A program made the position numbers and the translations under genes. Source: Clostridiales bacterium (GTDB lineage: Bacteria; Bacillota; Clostridia; Christensenellales; Aristaeellaceae). From it: 64,000 bases of DNA. Positions 52,298 through 60,971 of the stretch are shown here, in pieces (the first letter of the stretch is position 1; every line of letters starts with the position of its first letter). The notes under the pieces were generated by a model. That model saw only the letters and a list, made by a program, of their open reading frames with translations. It was not told where the DNA came from and searched no databases. Location: NCBI GenBank assembly GCA_012523405.1, contig JAAYIN010000051.1, positions 1-64,000 on the forward strand, read 5' to 3'.

Positions 52298-53338
52298 TTA
52301 ATTACCAGCGCTGTTATGAATATCCATGAGAAGTTTTTCCACTTCTTCTTTCTTGGTGAGCACCGAGGTGCAAAACCTCACCGCGCTATGTTTTTCGTCA
52401 ATTTTCTCCATAAAGGAGAATTGATAGTCCTTGGATAGATGATCCAGCTGCGCAGCGGAAAGAATGGGGAAGATTTGATTTGTTACAGTATCGACATAAA
52501 GTTTACATCCACTCTGAATGAATGCATCTTTGAGCTGCTGCGCAAAGCCATTGGCACGCGCGGACTCGTCAATATACAGATCATCCTGCATCAACGCTTC
52601 AAACTGCACGCCCAGCAATCTGCCCTTGGCAAGCATGCCGCCCCGCTGCTTGATATGATAGCGGAAGCAGTCCTTGAGGCTGTGATTGGTTAGCACAATC
52701 GCTTCGCCAAAGAGCAGCCCGACCTTTGTTCCGCCAATGGTGAATGCATCGCAGGTCTTTGCCAGCAGCGCAAAATCGATATCGCGCTCAGCTGCGAGTC
52801 CATATCCGAGGCGGGCGCCATCCAAAAAGAGCGTCAATCCCAGTTCCTTGCAGGTATTTGAAAGCGACACCAGCTCCTCTTTGGTATAGAGCGTTCCAAG
52901 CTCGGTGGGGTGGCTGATATATACCATGGCAGGGCGCACAATATGCTCATGGCTTGCGTCGCTGCGCTGCGCCGTCACTGCCTGCTCCACCTGCGCCGCG
53001 GTGATCTTGCCATCAACGTTGGGCAGTCCCAGCACCTTGTGACCCGTTGCTTCGATTGCGCCTGTTTCATGGACGTTGATATGTCCCGTATCCGCGCAAA
53101 GAACGCCTTCAAAGGGGCGCAGGGCAGCAGCGATTACGGTCGTATTCGCCTGTGTTCCGCCCACCACAAAGTGGACATCCGCGTCCGCAGCACCGCATTT
53201 TTCCCGAATCATCGCCCGTGCCTTTTCGCAATGCGGGTCCTCGCCATAGCCGCTTGTCTGTTCACTGTTGGTGTCAATGAGAGCTTTGAGAACAACGTCA
53301 AGCGCACCGCTTGTATAATCACATTCAAAATGAAGCAT
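52298..53338 (-). CDS. Threonine-aldolase-like PLP enzyme
   Basis: The 346-residue protein matches the low-specificity threonine aldolase/beta-eliminating lyase fold: GGTQANTTVI for cofactor phosphate, HINVHETGAIE, Asp173 in LFLDGARLGYG, and the PLP Lys205 in TIGGTKVGLLF. It would cleave L-threonine or allo-threonine to glycine and acetaldehyde, or act on a related amino acid. It stands alone between the cell-wall protein gene and a divergent glycosyltransferase gene. Confidence 0.9.
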   Translation of the reverse strand: MLHFECDYTSGALDVVLKALIDTNSEQTSGYGEDPHCEKARAMIREKCGAADADVHFVVGGTQANTTVIAAALRPFEGVLCADTGHINVHETGAIEATGHKVLGLPNVDGKITAAQVEQAVTAQRSDASHEHIVRPAMVYISHPTELGTLYTKEELVSLSNTCKELGLTLFLDGARLGYGLAAERDIDFALLAKTCDAFTIGGTKVGLLFGEAIVLTNHSLKDCFRYHIKQRGGMLAKGRLLGVQFEALMQDDLYIDESARANGFAQQLKDAFIQSGCKLYVDTVTNQIFPILSAAQLDHLSKDYQFSFMEKIDEKHSAVRFCTSVLTKKEEVEKLLMDIHNSAGN

Positions 53339-53514
53339 TTCTTCTGCCTTCTTTCTTGACTTATCATCACTTTCTCATCGTACACACAACCTGAAAATTC
53401 GTCAAGTAGTTTTAAATTTTTTCTTAAAAAGAGCCGCTGTTCGCTTGCTCCTGTCCCCCTAGTATGCTAAACTAAAGTCGATTTTTATTTACTTAATAGG
53501 AAGGGCGAGGAACG

Positions 53515-55041
53515 ATGAATGCATCCATGACTAAGCGCACCGCGTCCATTGCACGCGTCTTTGCATATGCAATGTTTATCTCAGCAGTCACGCTGTTTTT
53601 CTGCTCCAAGTCCTCCTTTGGCTACCCGATCAACGACTGGACGGATGCCAATATTTACTTTACCATCGGCAAGGGCATTACCCGCGGACAGGTGGTATAC
53701 CGCGATCTATACGATCACAAAGGTCCGCTTCTTTATATGCTCCATGCGCTCTGTGCCTTGATCAGCCCCATGTCATTTACAGGGGTTTACCTGCTGGAAA
53801 TAATCTGCTCGGCAGCTTTTTTAACGATAGCCTTCCAACTTATGACGATTTATGGGGCAAAAGGTTCACGTTATTTTGCACTTCCTTTGATTTCTTTTCT
53901 CATTTTCACCTCCACAAGCTTTGAGCAAGGCGATAGCGCAGAGGAACTCTGCCTGTGCTTGCTCGTTTTTTCGCTCTATGATATCCTCCGCCACCTCAAA
54001 ACCGAATACCCGCGGCGCATGTCCGCCAAGCATCTCATCATCAACGGTGTGGTTTTTGGCGCTGTGTTTTGGATCAAGTTCACCATGGTGGGACTTTTCG
54101 CAGGCTTTTTGTTGACGCTCTTCCTGCTGCATGGGGCAAGGCGTGAATGGAAGCATGCTTTTTCATCTGTGGGTTGGTTCTTGCTCGGGTTTGTGATTTC
54201 CACGCTGCCATGGCTCCTGTATTTTGGCATAAACGATGCCCTCCTGCCATGGATGAAGACCTACCTATATGACAATCTCTTCCTATATTCATCCAGCGAG
54301 GAGAGCGCGGGGCTTGTGATGCGCCTTGGAGACATCGCAAAGTCTGCGCTGTCTTGGGGCGTATCAAACCTACGCTATACGCTGCTGATCGCAATCGGAC
54401 TTGCATTCGGCATTTTCCATAAGAGCGCCTCCAAATGGCAGCGCATATCGCTTCTCCTCATGTTTTTGATCGGTGCGCTCGGCGTGTTCATCGGCGGAAA
54501 AAGCTATCCATATTATGGATTGATACTCGCCGCCTTTGTCCCCCTTGGCATGATTCCCCTTTGCCTGCTCGCAGACCGTTTCATTCAGCGTCTGCCAAAA
54601 GCACAGAAGTTCCTCCCCGCGCTATGCTGCATATGCTGCGCTATGTGCTTTGCGCTTTCCTATCAGCTCAGCCCCAATGTGAAAACTTCGTTTGGGCAGG
54701 ACAGAAGCACCACCATGCAGTACCAGTTTGCTGCAATCCTCAGCGAGTACGAAAACCCCACACTCCTAAACTACGGATTTATGGATGCAGGGTTTTATAC
54801 TGCATCGGGCATCACGCCGGATGTTAAATACTTCCACCAGACCAATGTTCCTCTTGAGGAAATGACGCAGGAGCAAATCCGCTATATCGAGGGAGGCGTA
54901 TGTGATTTCATTGTTACGCGCGGGAAACAACCGGAAAGCATCGATAACCTGTATGAACTAATCGCCACAGCCGATGCACCCGATCACTTCTGGTACGATC
55001 ACGTGTACCTGTACAAACTCAAAACCTTAGCAAGCCCTTAA
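53515..55041 (+). CDS. Multi-pass membrane glycosyltransferase (ArnT/PMT-like)
   Basis: The 508-residue protein has around ten to twelve membrane segments and the first-loop motif NDWTDANIYFTIGKG followed by YRDLYDHKGPLLY, as in GT-C enzymes that use polyprenyl-phosphate sugars. The C-terminal 130 residues are a soluble domain on the outside. It would glycosylate an envelope lipid or protein; the acceptor is unknown. GGAAGGGCGAGGAACG precedes the ATG. Confidence 0.8.
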   Translation: MNASMTKRTASIARVFAYAMFISAVTLFFCSKSSFGYPINDWTDANIYFTIGKGITRGQVVYRDLYDHKGPLLYMLHALCALISPMSFTGVYLLEIICSAAFLTIAFQLMTIYGAKGSRYFALPLISFLIFTSTSFEQGDSAEELCLCLLVFSLYDILRHLKTEYPRRMSAKHLIINGVVFGAVFWIKFTMVGLFAGFLLTLFLLHGARREWKHAFSSVGWFLLGFVISTLPWLLYFGINDALLPWMKTYLYDNLFLYSSSEESAGLVMRLGDIAKSALSWGVSNLRYTLLIAIGLAFGIFHKSASKWQRISLLLMFLIGALGVFIGGKSYPYYGLILAAFVPLGMIPLCLLADRFIQRLPKAQKFLPALCCICCAMCFALSYQLSPNVKTSFGQDRSTTMQYQFAAILSEYENPTLLNYGFMDAGFYTASGITPDVKYFHQTNVPLEEMTQEQIRYIEGGVCDFIVTRGKQPESIDNLYELIATADAPDHFWYDHVYLYKLKTLASP

Positions 55042-55073
55042 CACCTGCCCTGCCTTAACTACAGCCGATTCGT

Positions 55074-55102
55074 TTGACTATTGTAACCCCTCCGTGTACA
55101 AT
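55074..55102 (+). promoter_or_regulatory. Promoter of the Mrp/Mbh antiporter operon
   Basis: TTGACT (55074-55079) and TACAAT (55097-55102) are spaced by 17 nt, with TG before the -10. A start near 55109 leaves a 76-nt leader. Confidence 0.8.
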
Positions 55103-55184
55103 GAGATATGTTCGGCTTTTTCACTATCAGTATGCATAAGGGGCATCCAATGTTCCGCATTACCAAAAGCAGAGGAGTAGAAAA

Positions 55185-55664
55185 ATGTTCTTTGTATTTT
55201 TTTTGTTGTGGGTAATTTTCAATAGCCGGCTTACCTTGGAGATTGCGATCTTCGGCATCGTTTTCTCAGGTGCGCTGTATGCGTTTTGTTGCGCATTTCT
55301 TGATTATAGCCCCAAAAAGGATCTTGCCGCTGTCAAGCGAATCCCCAAGATGTTTCGCTATGTTGGACTGCTGCTCAGCGAGATCGTCAAGTCCAATGTC
55401 GCGCTGATCCAGATCGTGCTCAACCGCAAGATCGAGGTCAAGCCGCAGCTGGTGAAGTTTACCACCCCAGTCACGGGCCCTGTCGCCCAAAACATACTCG
55501 CCGATTCCATCACATTAACCCCCGGCACCATTACCGTGCTGTCCGAGGGCAACGAGCTGACCGTCCACTGCTTGGATGAACGGTTCATGGATGGCATTGA
55601 TGACACCCCATTTCAGCAAATGCTGCTAACAATGCAGGAGGAGGGTATGGCTCATGATGCTTGA
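55185..55664 (+). CDS. mrpE: Cation antiporter subunit MrpE/MbhA
   Basis: The 159-residue protein has two N-terminal membrane helices and a soluble tail with VKFTTPVTGPVAQNILADSITLTPGT and VHCLDERF, which marks the MnhE/MrpE family. It is the first gene of the antiporter operon, with AGAGGAG upstream, and overlaps the next gene by 11 nt. MrpE is a structural subunit of Mrp antiporters and of membrane-bound hydrogenases. Confidence 0.93.
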   Translation: MFFVFFLLWVIFNSRLTLEIAIFGIVFSGALYAFCCAFLDYSPKKDLAAVKRIPKMFRYVGLLLSEIVKSNVALIQIVLNRKIEVKPQLVKFTTPVTGPVAQNILADSITLTPGTITVLSEGNELTVHCLDERFMDGIDDTPFQQMLLTMQEEGMAHDA

Positions 55665-56001
55665 AAATGCTTATTCCGCGCTATATGCAGGCGCTTTGTT
55701 ATTCCTGAGCATACTGACGCTCTTTTGCCTGTTCCGTGCCATTCTCGGTCCCCGCATTGCTGACCGTGTCGTGTCCATCAACATGATCTCAACCCTCACC
55801 ATGGTCATGATCAGCGTGCTGGCGATGTACCAAGGGCAGGGATACCTGGTTGACGTTGCGTTGATCTATGCGCTCCTTGGCTTCCTAGCTGTGGTTGTGC
55901 TATGTAAGATTTACATGGGCATCGCGCTTGAAAAGCAGGAAAAGCGAATGGCCGCAGCGCAGCGCAGCATTGATGCAAAGGAGGCGGGCGAAAATGCTTG
56001 A
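55654..56001 (+). CDS. mrpF: Cation antiporter subunit MrpF/MbhB
   Basis: The 115-residue protein has three membrane helices with RAILGPRIADRVVSINMIST, the conserved Asp-Arg motif of MrpF. A charged tail of about 25 residues follows. It begins inside the end of mrpE and its end overlaps mrpG by 8 nt, so the first three genes are translationally coupled. Confidence 0.92.
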   Translation: MMLENAYSALYAGALLFLSILTLFCLFRAILGPRIADRVVSINMISTLTMVMISVLAMYQGQGYLVDVALIYALLGFLAVVVLCKIYMGIALEKQEKRMAAAQRSIDAKEAGENA

Positions 56002-56311
56002 TTGGATTCGTTTCGCACTGACCGCAGTGTTTCTTGTCAGCGGTCTTTTTCTACTGATGATCGGCGTGATCGCGCAGTATCGCTTCCAATACGTGCTCAA
56101 CCGCATGCATGCCGCATCCATGGGCGATTCACTTGGTCTTTTTCTTGTAATGGTCGCGCTATCCATCAGCTGTAACGAGGGCTGGATCATCGTTAAGCTC
56201 CTGATGGTCGCACTCTTTGTATGGCTGACCAGCCCCACAGGCAGCCATCTAATCGCAAGGCTCGAGCTCACCGCAAATGAACATCCCGAGCAGGAAATGG
56301 AGATAAAGTAA
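55994..56311 (+). CDS. mrpG: Cation antiporter subunit MrpG/MbhC
   Basis: The 105-residue protein has three membrane helices with RFQYVLNRMHAASMGDSLGLFL, the MrpG motif (R-HA-S-GD-LG). The ATG at 55994 is preceded by GGAGGCGGG within the mrpF end; the longer frame from 55895 overlaps mrpF and lacks support. Confidence 0.92.
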   Translation: MLDWIRFALTAVFLVSGLFLLMIGVIAQYRFQYVLNRMHAASMGDSLGLFLVMVALSISCNEGWIIVKLLMVALFVWLTSPTGSHLIARLELTANEHPEQEMEIK

Positions 56312-56313
56312 TT

Positions 56314-56586
56314 ATGATCGATTTATATAATGTCATCGTACTTGGGTTTTTGCTCATCTGTGCAGTGGCTACTTGCCTGAGCCGTAATCTGCTGGTGAGC
56401 GTGGTCATCTTCATGGCGTACAGCCTGCTGATGAGCATCGTATGGATGCTGCTTCAAGCGCCTGATCTAGCCATCACCGAGGCGGCTGTCGGTGCAGGCG
56501 TCACATCAATTCTGTTCTTTATTACGCTTAAGAAAATTCATGCGATTAAAGACGAGAAGGGAGAGCAGAATGAATCAAATGAGTAA
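56314..56586 (+). CDS. DUF4040 antiporter subunit (MbhD-like, part of the MrpA C-terminus)
   Basis: This 90-residue protein has three membrane helices and QAPDLAITEAAVGAGVTSILFF, the DUF4040/MbhD motif. In classic Mrp antiporters this domain is fused to the C-terminal end of MrpA; a free-standing gene is the arrangement of Mbh-type hydrogenases. The end overlaps the start of the next gene by 17 nt. Confidence 0.88.
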   Translation: MIDLYNVIVLGFLLICAVATCLSRNLLVSVVIFMAYSLLMSIVWMLLQAPDLAITEAAVGAGVTSILFFITLKKIHAIKDEKGEQNESNE

Positions 56587-57589
56587 AAAAATCTCCTCAT
56601 TGCAAGAGCGCGCAAAGCGCTGGATGATGGAGGATGATAACGAGCTGGATCAAAGCATCGCCAAAAGCTTTGATGAGCTATCCGATCACGAGCAGCAAGA
56701 TCAGCACCCCGAGATTTTTGCTAAGCGTGAAAGTGAGATAGAAGCGCAGCTCCACGACATGCGCGAGCAGGAGGAGCAGCACTACCTGCGTATGCATGCT
56801 TGGACAGTGAATCGCGGTTCCAAATGGCTCGACCTTATCTACCGCACACTTTCCATTTTGGTTTGTGCGTTTATCGTGGTCTTCCTGCTGCAAACCGTCA
56901 TCGCCCTGCCGCCCTTTGGTGCGGCTGACGCGCCGTATAACAACGAAGTGTCCCAGCGCTATATTGAGAGCGGTGTGGAGGAAACAGGTGCGGTAAACTT
57001 TGTGGCTGGTATGATTTTGGACTACCGTGCCTTTGATACATTCGGCGAATCAACGGTGCTGTTTGTGGCTGCATGCAGCGTGCTATTGCTGCTCAAGCTT
57101 CACGATCATTCTCCAGACAACCCCTCCCCCACCATGATCGAAGCGGAGTTTGACGACCGCCATCACGAACCCAAGAACGATTCGATTCTTCAGTTCGCTG
57201 CGCGCGTTCTCGTCCCCATCATATTGCTCCTTGGGATATACATTGTCCTCAACGGACATATCAGCCCGGGCGGCGGCTTTAGCGGCGGCGCGGTGATGGG
57301 TGCAGGACTCATCCTCTATCTCAATGCCTTTGGCTTTAAGAAAACAGAGCGCTTCTTCACCTACAAGACCTTCCGCTGGATCACATTCGTCTCGCTCATG
57401 ACCTACGGACTGCTCAAAAGCTACTCCTTCTTCATGGGTGCCAACCACCTGCCAAGCGGCATCCCGCTGGGCACGCCCGGCGCCATCCTGTCCGCAGGGC
57501 TCATATTGCCGCTGAATATCTGCGTGGGACTTGTCGTTATGTGCACGATGTATGCCTTCTACACGCTGTTTCGCAAAGGAGGTTTTTAA
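56570..57589 (+). CDS. Fusion of MbhE-like domain and MrpB subunit
   Basis: The 339-residue protein has an acidic and charged soluble N-terminus (1-80), a membrane helix at about 87-112, the MbhE/MrpA-tail motif VNFVAGMILDYRAFDTFGE at about 142-160 with a helix after it, then from about 205 the MnhB/MrpB domain with LNGHISPGGGFSGGAVMGAG and SGIPLGTPGA. MbhE and MrpB (MbhF) are usually separate proteins. The ATG at 56570 has GGGAGAG upstream; ATG 56579 is a weaker alternative. Confidence 0.87.
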   Translation: MNQMSKKISSLQERAKRWMMEDDNELDQSIAKSFDELSDHEQQDQHPEIFAKRESEIEAQLHDMREQEEQHYLRMHAWTVNRGSKWLDLIYRTLSILVCAFIVVFLLQTVIALPPFGAADAPYNNEVSQRYIESGVEETGAVNFVAGMILDYRAFDTFGESTVLFVAACSVLLLLKLHDHSPDNPSPTMIEAEFDDRHHEPKNDSILQFAARVLVPIILLLGIYIVLNGHISPGGGFSGGAVMGAGLILYLNAFGFKKTERFFTYKTFRWITFVSLMTYGLLKSYSFFMGANHLPSGIPLGTPGAILSAGLILPLNICVGLVVMCTMYAFYTLFRKGGF

Positions 57590-57591
57590 CG

Positions 57592-57966
57592 ATGCTAACC
57601 TTGTTTACCGAGCATTTGGAAGAGACGGTTGCGATGCTGCTCTTTGGCATCGGCTTTACCACATTGCTGCTTGAGCGGAACCTGATTAAGAAAGTCATCG
57701 GGCTGAATATCATGGATACCGCGATCTACCTATTTCTGACCGCAACAGGCTATATCGAAGGCCGCATTGCGCCTATTATGGTGGATGGAATCACTTCCTC
57801 CTCCTACTACATCAACCCCATCCCAAGCGGCCTTGTCCTCACGGGCATCGTTGTGGGCGTTAGCTTTACCGCCCTATCCCTTGCCCTCATCGTCAGGCTG
57901 TACAGGCGTTACCATACGCTTGATCTTGACCAGATCACACTACTAATGAAGGGAGAACACCAGTAA
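57592..57966 (+). CDS. mrpC: Cation antiporter subunit MrpC/MbhG
   Basis: The 124-residue NuoK-like protein has three membrane helices with GIGFTTLLLERNLIKKVIGL and PIPSGLVLTGIVVGVSFTAL, the MrpC pattern (P-P-ALVLTAIVIG). AAAGGAGG precedes the ATG, with the first bases of the gene just after the MrpB stop. The longer frame from 57541 lies inside the previous gene. Confidence 0.93.
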   Translation: MLTLFTEHLEETVAMLLFGIGFTTLLLERNLIKKVIGLNIMDTAIYLFLTATGYIEGRIAPIMVDGITSSSYYINPIPSGLVLTGIVVGVSFTALSLALIVRLYRRYHTLDLDQITLLMKGEHQ

Positions 57967-57967
57967 C

Positions 57968-59461
57968 ATGCTATTTGTTCAAAACGTTCCCTTCTTTTGC
58001 ATCATGCTTTGCATGATCAGCGGTATCGCATCCGCCATGATGCCCCACCGCCTAAGCAAGTGGTGGACAGTCGGGCTTTGCGCCCTTGTCGCGGCGCTGA
58101 ATGCATGGCTGCTCTCCTACCTTCTTGTAAGCGGCGAAAGCTACACCTATATGATGGGTCATTTCCCCGCACCCTGGGGCAATGAGCTCCGCGCGGGTAT
58201 TCTGGAAGCACTGCTAGCCGTTTGCTTCAGCGTGATCATGCTGATGAGCGTGCTTGGCGGCATGAAGAAGATGGAGCAGGATGCCGATCCTGCAAAGTTC
58301 AACCTGATCTTTGTCATGCTTGATCTCGTGCTCGCCTGCATGATGGCCATGCTCTACACCAACGACCTTTTCACCGCTTATGTCTTCATCGAAATCCTGA
58401 CCATCGCAGCCTGCTCGCTGATCATCACAAGGCAGATCGGGCGCACGCTGGTTGCCGCGATGAGGTATGTGATCATGAGCCTGCTGGGCTCGGGTCTGCT
58501 GCTAATGGCGATTTCCATCACCTATAACATCACAGGGCACCTGCTCATGGAAAACATTCAGACTTCGCTATCTGCTCTTCACCAAACAGGGCAGTACGGC
58601 CTTCCCTTAACCGTCATCATCGGGCTATTCTTTGTAGCCCTTGGCATCAAAAGCGCACTATTCCCCTTCCACACCTGGCTGCCCGACAGCTACGGCTACG
58701 CAACACCAACAGGCGCGGCGGTTCTGAGCAGCATTGTGAGCAAGGCGTATGTATTCCTGCTCATCAAGATTCTCTATCGAGTGATCGGGCTGCAAATCGT
58801 CGTGGAAAATCAAGCCTTAAACCTACTCTTCCTCTTTGGTATTGTGGGCATGATCATGGGCAGTCTCAGCGCCATCAAAGCGCCCGAGCTTCGGCGCATG
58901 ATCGCCTTTAGCTCCGTTGCCCAAATCGGCTACATATACGCCGGCATGGGACTTGGCACAAACGCAGGCTTTGTGGCAGCGATCTATCATATGATCATGC
59001 ACTCCTTTGCCAAAAGCTCGCTGTTCATCTCCGCATCAGGCCTCTACGATGCATCGGGCAACAGCAAGCGCTTCTCCGATCTTCGCGGCGCAGGCTTTCG
59101 GTATCCCGCGGCAGGCGTGAGCTTTTGCGTGAGCGCGATGAGCCTAGTGGGCATTCCCGTCTTTGGCGGCTTTGTTTCCAAGCTCTACCTGAGTGAGGCG
59201 GCGATGCAGCGCGGCGGCGTTCACATGTGGACGATGCTGATTGTGCTGGCACTGAGTACGCTTCTGAACGTATTTTACTTCATGAAGACCATCATCACCC
59301 TCTATCGCCCCGCGCGTGAGGGATTTATTCCCCCGCCCTTTGAGAAAAGTAAGCTTTCCACCTGCTCCATGTGGGTGTTTGCTATCCTGAATCTATTGGT
59401 CGGCCTGCTCGCACAGCCCATCGTTACGGCAATTGCGCGCGGCCTGAATATGTTTGCGTAA
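57968..59461 (+). CDS. mrpD: Proton-conducting antiporter subunit, MrpD-like (first of four)
   Basis: The 497-residue protein has about 14 membrane helices. It keeps the key Glu142 (YVFIEILTIAA, helix 5) and Lys228 (LGIKSALFPFHTWLP, helix 7) of the NuoL/M/N family, and ATPTGAAVLSSIVSKAYVFL, which is closest to MrpD. These residues couple proton movement to cation export. It begins 1 nt after the mrpC stop and overlaps nothing else. Confidence 0.93.
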   Translation: MLFVQNVPFFCIMLCMISGIASAMMPHRLSKWWTVGLCALVAALNAWLLSYLLVSGESYTYMMGHFPAPWGNELRAGILEALLAVCFSVIMLMSVLGGMKKMEQDADPAKFNLIFVMLDLVLACMMAMLYTNDLFTAYVFIEILTIAACSLIITRQIGRTLVAAMRYVIMSLLGSGLLLMAISITYNITGHLLMENIQTSLSALHQTGQYGLPLTVIIGLFFVALGIKSALFPFHTWLPDSYGYATPTGAAVLSSIVSKAYVFLLIKILYRVIGLQIVVENQALNLLFLFGIVGMIMGSLSAIKAPELRRMIAFSSVAQIGYIYAGMGLGTNAGFVAAIYHMIMHSFAKSSLFISASGLYDASGNSKRFSDLRGAGFRYPAAGVSFCVSAMSLVGIPVFGGFVSKLYLSEAAMQRGGVHMWTMLIVLALSTLLNVFYFMKTIITLYRPAREGFIPPPFEKSKLSTCSMWVFAILNLLVGLLAQPIVTAIARGLNMFA

Positions 59462-59474
59462 GGAGACAGTACAG

Positions 59475-60959
59475 ATGCAAGCGATCTTATTGATTATCAC
59501 CCCACTGCTGCCCATGATCTGCGGAGCAGCCTGCTGGTTCATTCCCGCTCTTGATGAGCAAAAGCCCCGCAATATCTTTGTTACAGCCACCTTGATTGTG
59601 AGCTTTGCGCTCACCATCTGCCTTTGCCTCACAGGCGACGGCGCGGCTACCCTCTTTTCCATCACCGATTCACTGCCCATCATCATGCAGTCAGATGCCA
59701 TTGGCAGGCTGTTCGCGCTGCTGGTGGGTGCCATGTGGCTGGCTGTTGGCATTTTCAGCTTCGGCTATATGGAGCACGAAGGATCTCAGCGCAGATTCTA
59801 CACCTTCTACCTGCTCACATTGGGTACGCTGTACGGCATTACCTTTGCAGGAACGATGGTCACCATGTACCTGTTCTTTGAAATGATGACATTGCTCTCC
59901 CTTGCATTGGTGCTTCACTCCATGTCAAAGGAAGCCATCGCAGCCGGCATTAAATACCTGATCTACTCCATCGCAGGCGCGATGATGGGTCTGCTCGGTA
60001 TTTTCTTCCTATCCCAGCACACCACCTCCGCCCTCTTTATCGCAGGCGGCTCGCTAAGCCCCGATGCGGCGCTTGGGAACCAAACCCTGCTGCTGTGGAT
60101 TCTCTTGATCACAGTCATTGGCTTTGGCACGAAGGCAGGTATGTTCCCCATGCACGGTTGGCTGCCTACCGCTCACCCCGCTGCTCCCGCCCCTGCAAGT
60201 GCATTGCTCTCGGGCGTGATCACTAAGATGGGTGTGCTGTGCATCATTCGCATCATCTACTACGTCGTTGGCGCGGACTTCATGCGCGGCACTTGGGTGC
60301 AGACCGTACTGCTCATCCTCGCGCTGATCACGGTATTCATGGGCTCGATGATGGCGTTTAAGGTCAAGGGGCTCAAGAAGCGCCTTGCTTACTCCACCAT
60401 CTCTCAGGTCAGCTACATGCTCTTTGGTCTGTTCCTGCTCAATGAAGTTGCGTTTTCGGGCGCACTGCTTCACGTATACTTCCACAGCGTCATCAAGAAT
60501 GCGCTGTTCATCTGCGCAGGTGCTGTGATTGTCAAAACAGGGCTCACCTCCGTTGATGACCTGCGCGGCATCGGCAAGCGCATGCCCATCACCATCTGGT
60601 GCTTCACCATCGTCAGCCTTGGCCTTGTCGGCGTTCCCCCGCTGAGCGGATTTTTCAGCAAGTGGCAGCTCGCACAGGGCTCGCTAAGCAGCGGCATTGC
60701 CGTGTTTAGCTGGCTAGGACCTGTTGTCCTGCTGGTATCCGCGCTGCTGACAGCTGCTTACCTACTGCCCATCAGCATCAACGGCTTCTTCCCTGCAAAG
60801 GGCGAGGAGGGCGTGGCGGCAGTTTCCTATCCATCATGCGAAGTTGGTCCAAGCATGTACGTTCCCATGATTGTCCTCGCTGTGCTCACGCTGCTCTTTG
60901 GCCTGTGCCCGTCGCTGTTGCAAGCGGCCACAACTGCCATCGCATCAGCTGTGCTATAA
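59475..60959 (+). CDS. Proton-conducting antiporter-like subunit (second of four)
   Basis: The 494-residue NuoL/M/N-family protein keeps Glu136 (YLFFEMMTLLS) and Lys220 (GFGTKAGMFPMHGWLP), with AHPAAPAPASALLSGVITKMG. It is about 13-14 helices. It is more like the MrpD/HyfB/MbhH-type channel than a quinone complex I subunit, but the exact orthologue cannot be fixed by eye. The ATG at 59475 follows AAGGAGACAGTACAG. Confidence 0.88.
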   Translation: MQAILLIITPLLPMICGAACWFIPALDEQKPRNIFVTATLIVSFALTICLCLTGDGAATLFSITDSLPIIMQSDAIGRLFALLVGAMWLAVGIFSFGYMEHEGSQRRFYTFYLLTLGTLYGITFAGTMVTMYLFFEMMTLLSLALVLHSMSKEAIAAGIKYLIYSIAGAMMGLLGIFFLSQHTTSALFIAGGSLSPDAALGNQTLLLWILLITVIGFGTKAGMFPMHGWLPTAHPAAPAPASALLSGVITKMGVLCIIRIIYYVVGADFMRGTWVQTVLLILALITVFMGSMMAFKVKGLKKRLAYSTISQVSYMLFGLFLLNEVAFSGALLHVYFHSVIKNALFICAGAVIVKTGLTSVDDLRGIGKRMPITIWCFTIVSLGLVGVPPLSGFFSKWQLAQGSLSSGIAVFSWLGPVVLLVSALLTAAYLLPISINGFFPAKGEEGVAAVSYPSCEVGPSMYVPMIVLAVLTLLFGLCPSLLQAATTAIASAVL

Positions 60960-60971
60960 GGAGGAAATGAC

